Below, piece by piece: positions 62,998-64,000 of a stretch of 64,000 bases of DNA. The position numbers were made by a program, and so were the translations under genes. How positions within the stretch are numbered: position 1 is the stretch's first letter; the number at the start of each line of letters is the position of its first letter. The notes beneath the pieces were generated by a model. That model searched no databases. It saw nothing but the letters and a program-made list of their open reading frames with translations, and was not told where the DNA came from. The stretch lies in assembly GCF_000429725.1 (NCBI RefSeq), contig NZ_AUCK01000011.1, forward strand, positions 59,989 to 123,988, in the 5' to 3' direction. This DNA comes from Alkalicoccus chagannorensis DSM 18086. GTDB taxonomy: Bacteria > Bacillota > Bacilli > Bacillales > Salisediminibacteriaceae.

Positions 62998-63344
62998 GTG
63001 TCACCAGCTCCTTCTGCTTTTTTATACATTACCTGCCCTTCCCGGAATCTGCTTCTATGAAACCTTTGCCCCAACCAGATGAACAGCTGTCCGGGATGCC
63101 GGCTTGCTCCGTAGGAAACAGGAATCATCGACTGTCGATGCAGCCACGAAAAGAAGGAGCGCTTCAGAAAGAGACTGATCAATGGGACAGTGCTGAACAA
63201 AGAGCGGGAAGGACACTCCCGGATGCAGAAAACCGCTCCCCACGCTCGAGAAACAGGCCTTCTCTGTACAGAAGAAGGGCATTCTGTGTTATAATGAAGC
63301 AATGAAACGGGAGTTTCTACTCCTGAAATGAGAGGTGAAATGGA
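62998..63344. other. wrbA/hxlR divergent intergenic region
   Basis: 347 bases without a gene. It contains the hxlR promoter and operator-like dyad (63258-63295). No clear wrbA promoter was recognised. Confidence 0.5.
63258..63295 (+). promoter_or_regulatory. hxlR promoter with operator-like dyad
   Basis: TATAAT (63290-63295) with extended TG. A dyad lies across the -35 region: CCTTCT, the palindrome CTGTACAG (63264-63271), then AAGAAGG (63258-63278 in all, one-base asymmetry). It is placed where binding would block transcription, fitting autoregulation by HxlR. Confidence 0.6.
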
Positions 63345-63695
63345 ATGGAGCATCTGGAGCTTTGCCCAAAGTTTGAATCTGCTTTTCAACTGCTCGGGAA
63401 ACGCTGGAACGGCCTTATCATCAGAGTGCTGCTTCACGGACCGGCCAGGTTCAAAGATATCTCCGTCAACATTCCGAATATGAGCGATAAAATGCTGGTG
63501 GATCGATTGAAAGAGCTGGAAGACATCGGTGTCGTAGAACGTTCTGTTTATCCGGAGACGCCGGTTCGTATAGAATACAAGCTGACTGATAAAGGCCGTG
63601 CTCTCGAGCCCGCGCTGGACGAAATTCAGTCATGGGCGGAAGAATGGATGGACCAGAAAGAGAAACAGAAAGAAAGCATTCCTGTATTGAAGTAA
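63345..63695 (+). CDS. HxlR-family redox-type transcriptional regulator
   Basis: A 116-residue MarR/DUF24-type winged helix protein. The family Cys is at residue 7 (HLELCPKFESAFQLLGKRW), the position used by YodB, CatR and HypR to sense quinones or disulfide stress. MSDKMLVDRLKELEDIGVVE is the recognition helix and wing region. GAGAGGTG precedes the ATG. Divergent from wrbA, a plausible target. Confidence 0.9.
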   Translation: MEHLELCPKFESAFQLLGKRWNGLIIRVLLHGPARFKDISVNIPNMSDKMLVDRLKELEDIGVVERSVYPETPVRIEYKLTDKGRALEPALDEIQSWAEEWMDQKEKQKESIPVLK

Positions 63696-63795
63696 TTTGG
63701 GGTTTGTCAAAAAAAGAGCCCTCCTGGTAGGATACAAGGTGTCCAAAGCTGATCAGCGAAAAGGACCCCTAACTACTTCCAAGGAGGACTCACGA
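63696..63795 (+). mobile_element. Probable left end of an IS110-family element
   Basis: About 100 nt between the hxlR stop codon and the transposase ATG. IS110 elements lack terminal inverted repeats, so the exact border cannot be placed. IS110-group bridge RNAs are encoded in the longer non-coding end. This left end looks short, so the RNA, if present, may partly lie at the other end outside the window. Confidence 0.4.
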
Positions 63796-64000
63796 ATGAA
63801 TTATAACCGAAACGAAAACATCAAGCAAATCCATTCAGAGACATTGATTATCGGTGTTGATATTGCGAAAAAAACCAACTACGCCCGGGCTCAGGATGAC
63901 CGCGGTATTGATCTTGCCGAAGCCTTTCGGTTCGATAACAGGTATTCTGGATTCCGTGCTTTGTTGGAATGGGTGACTCAACTGAAAACATCGTTTCATA
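63796..64000 (+). CDS. IS110-family transposase (5' part only)
   Basis: 68 codons before the window ends. The start MNYNRNENIKQIHSETLIIG leads into GVDIAKKTNYARAQDDRG, the first DEDD-domain strand with the catalytic Asp, then FRFDNRYSGFRALLEWV. This is the N-terminus of IS110/IS1111-type DEDD recombinases. AAGGAGG precedes the ATG. The serine-containing C-terminal domain lies outside the window, so intactness is unknown. Confidence 0.88.
   Translation, partial: MNYNRNENIKQIHSETLIIGVDIAKKTNYARAQDDRGIDLAEAFRFDNRYSGFRALLEWVTQLKTSFH

Overview
The window is a 64 kb chromosomal segment of a member of the Bacillaceae (Bacillota). Gene order follows the Bacillus subtilis ezrA-hisJ-ytsP-ytrP-rpsD-tyrS-(acsA)-acuABC-motSP-ccpA-aroA-ytxHG-ampS-murC-sftA-ytpQ-ytoP-ytnP-trmB-ytmP-amyX-glgBCDAP backbone. 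A NaChBac-type voltage-gated sodium channel, a sodium-type MotP/MotS stator and several strongly acidic proteins suggest a salt- and/or alkali-adapted lineage. That last point is inference, and no species is assigned.

Layout. 1-6 kb: 5' part of ezrA, histidinol phosphatase, free-methionine-(R)-sulfoxide reductase, a GAF/GGDEF protein and rpsD behind a folded leader. 6-16 kb: sodium channel, T-box-controlled tyrS, a very large class A PBP with a Gly/Asn repeat tail, a decayed IS66 element where B. subtilis carries acsA, then acuABC with a putative cre. 16-32 kb: mtnN, motPS-ccpA, aroA, a long FtsA-like protein, ytxGH behind a sigma-H-type promoter, ampS, murC, pncB and the soluble DNA translocase sftA. 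32-42 kb: ytpQ, a PfoR/PTS-EIIC-like membrane protein, a lipoprotein, ytoQ, ytoP, ytzB, ytnP, trmB, ytmP and a type I pullulanase. 42-51 kb: a complete glycogen operon glgBCDAP, with pulA divergent. 51-64 kb: a GGDEF-EAL protein, a NERD protein/ThpR pair, cysteine synthase, an MFS carrier, a YjfB-like motility protein, ytzE, the ftsW-rodA-rsuA operon, WrbA, an HxlR regulator and the 5' end of an IS110 element.

How the genes work together. ccpA, acuABC and the glycogen/pullulanase genes form a carbon-status group. The sodium channel, MotPS and the YjfB-like protein relate to sodium-driven motility. PBP1A, MurC, FtsW, RodA, EzrA, the FtsA-like protein and SftA form a cell-envelope and division group. 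HxlR and WrbA look like a quinone/electrophile-stress pair.

The most unusual feature is a dispersed repeat of about 150 bp, with five long copies (around 33.8, 38.9, 51.1, 58.8 and 62.2 kb) and shorter relics near 27.9, 8.3 and 51.24 kb. All copies have the same orientation. In four of the five long copies, and in the tyrS-leader relic, the repeat begins directly after the T-tract of an intrinsic terminator. It can fold into nested stems and ends in a small terminator-like hairpin. I do not recognise it. Also unusual is a hairpin that separates the glgA Shine-Dalgarno sequence from its start codon.
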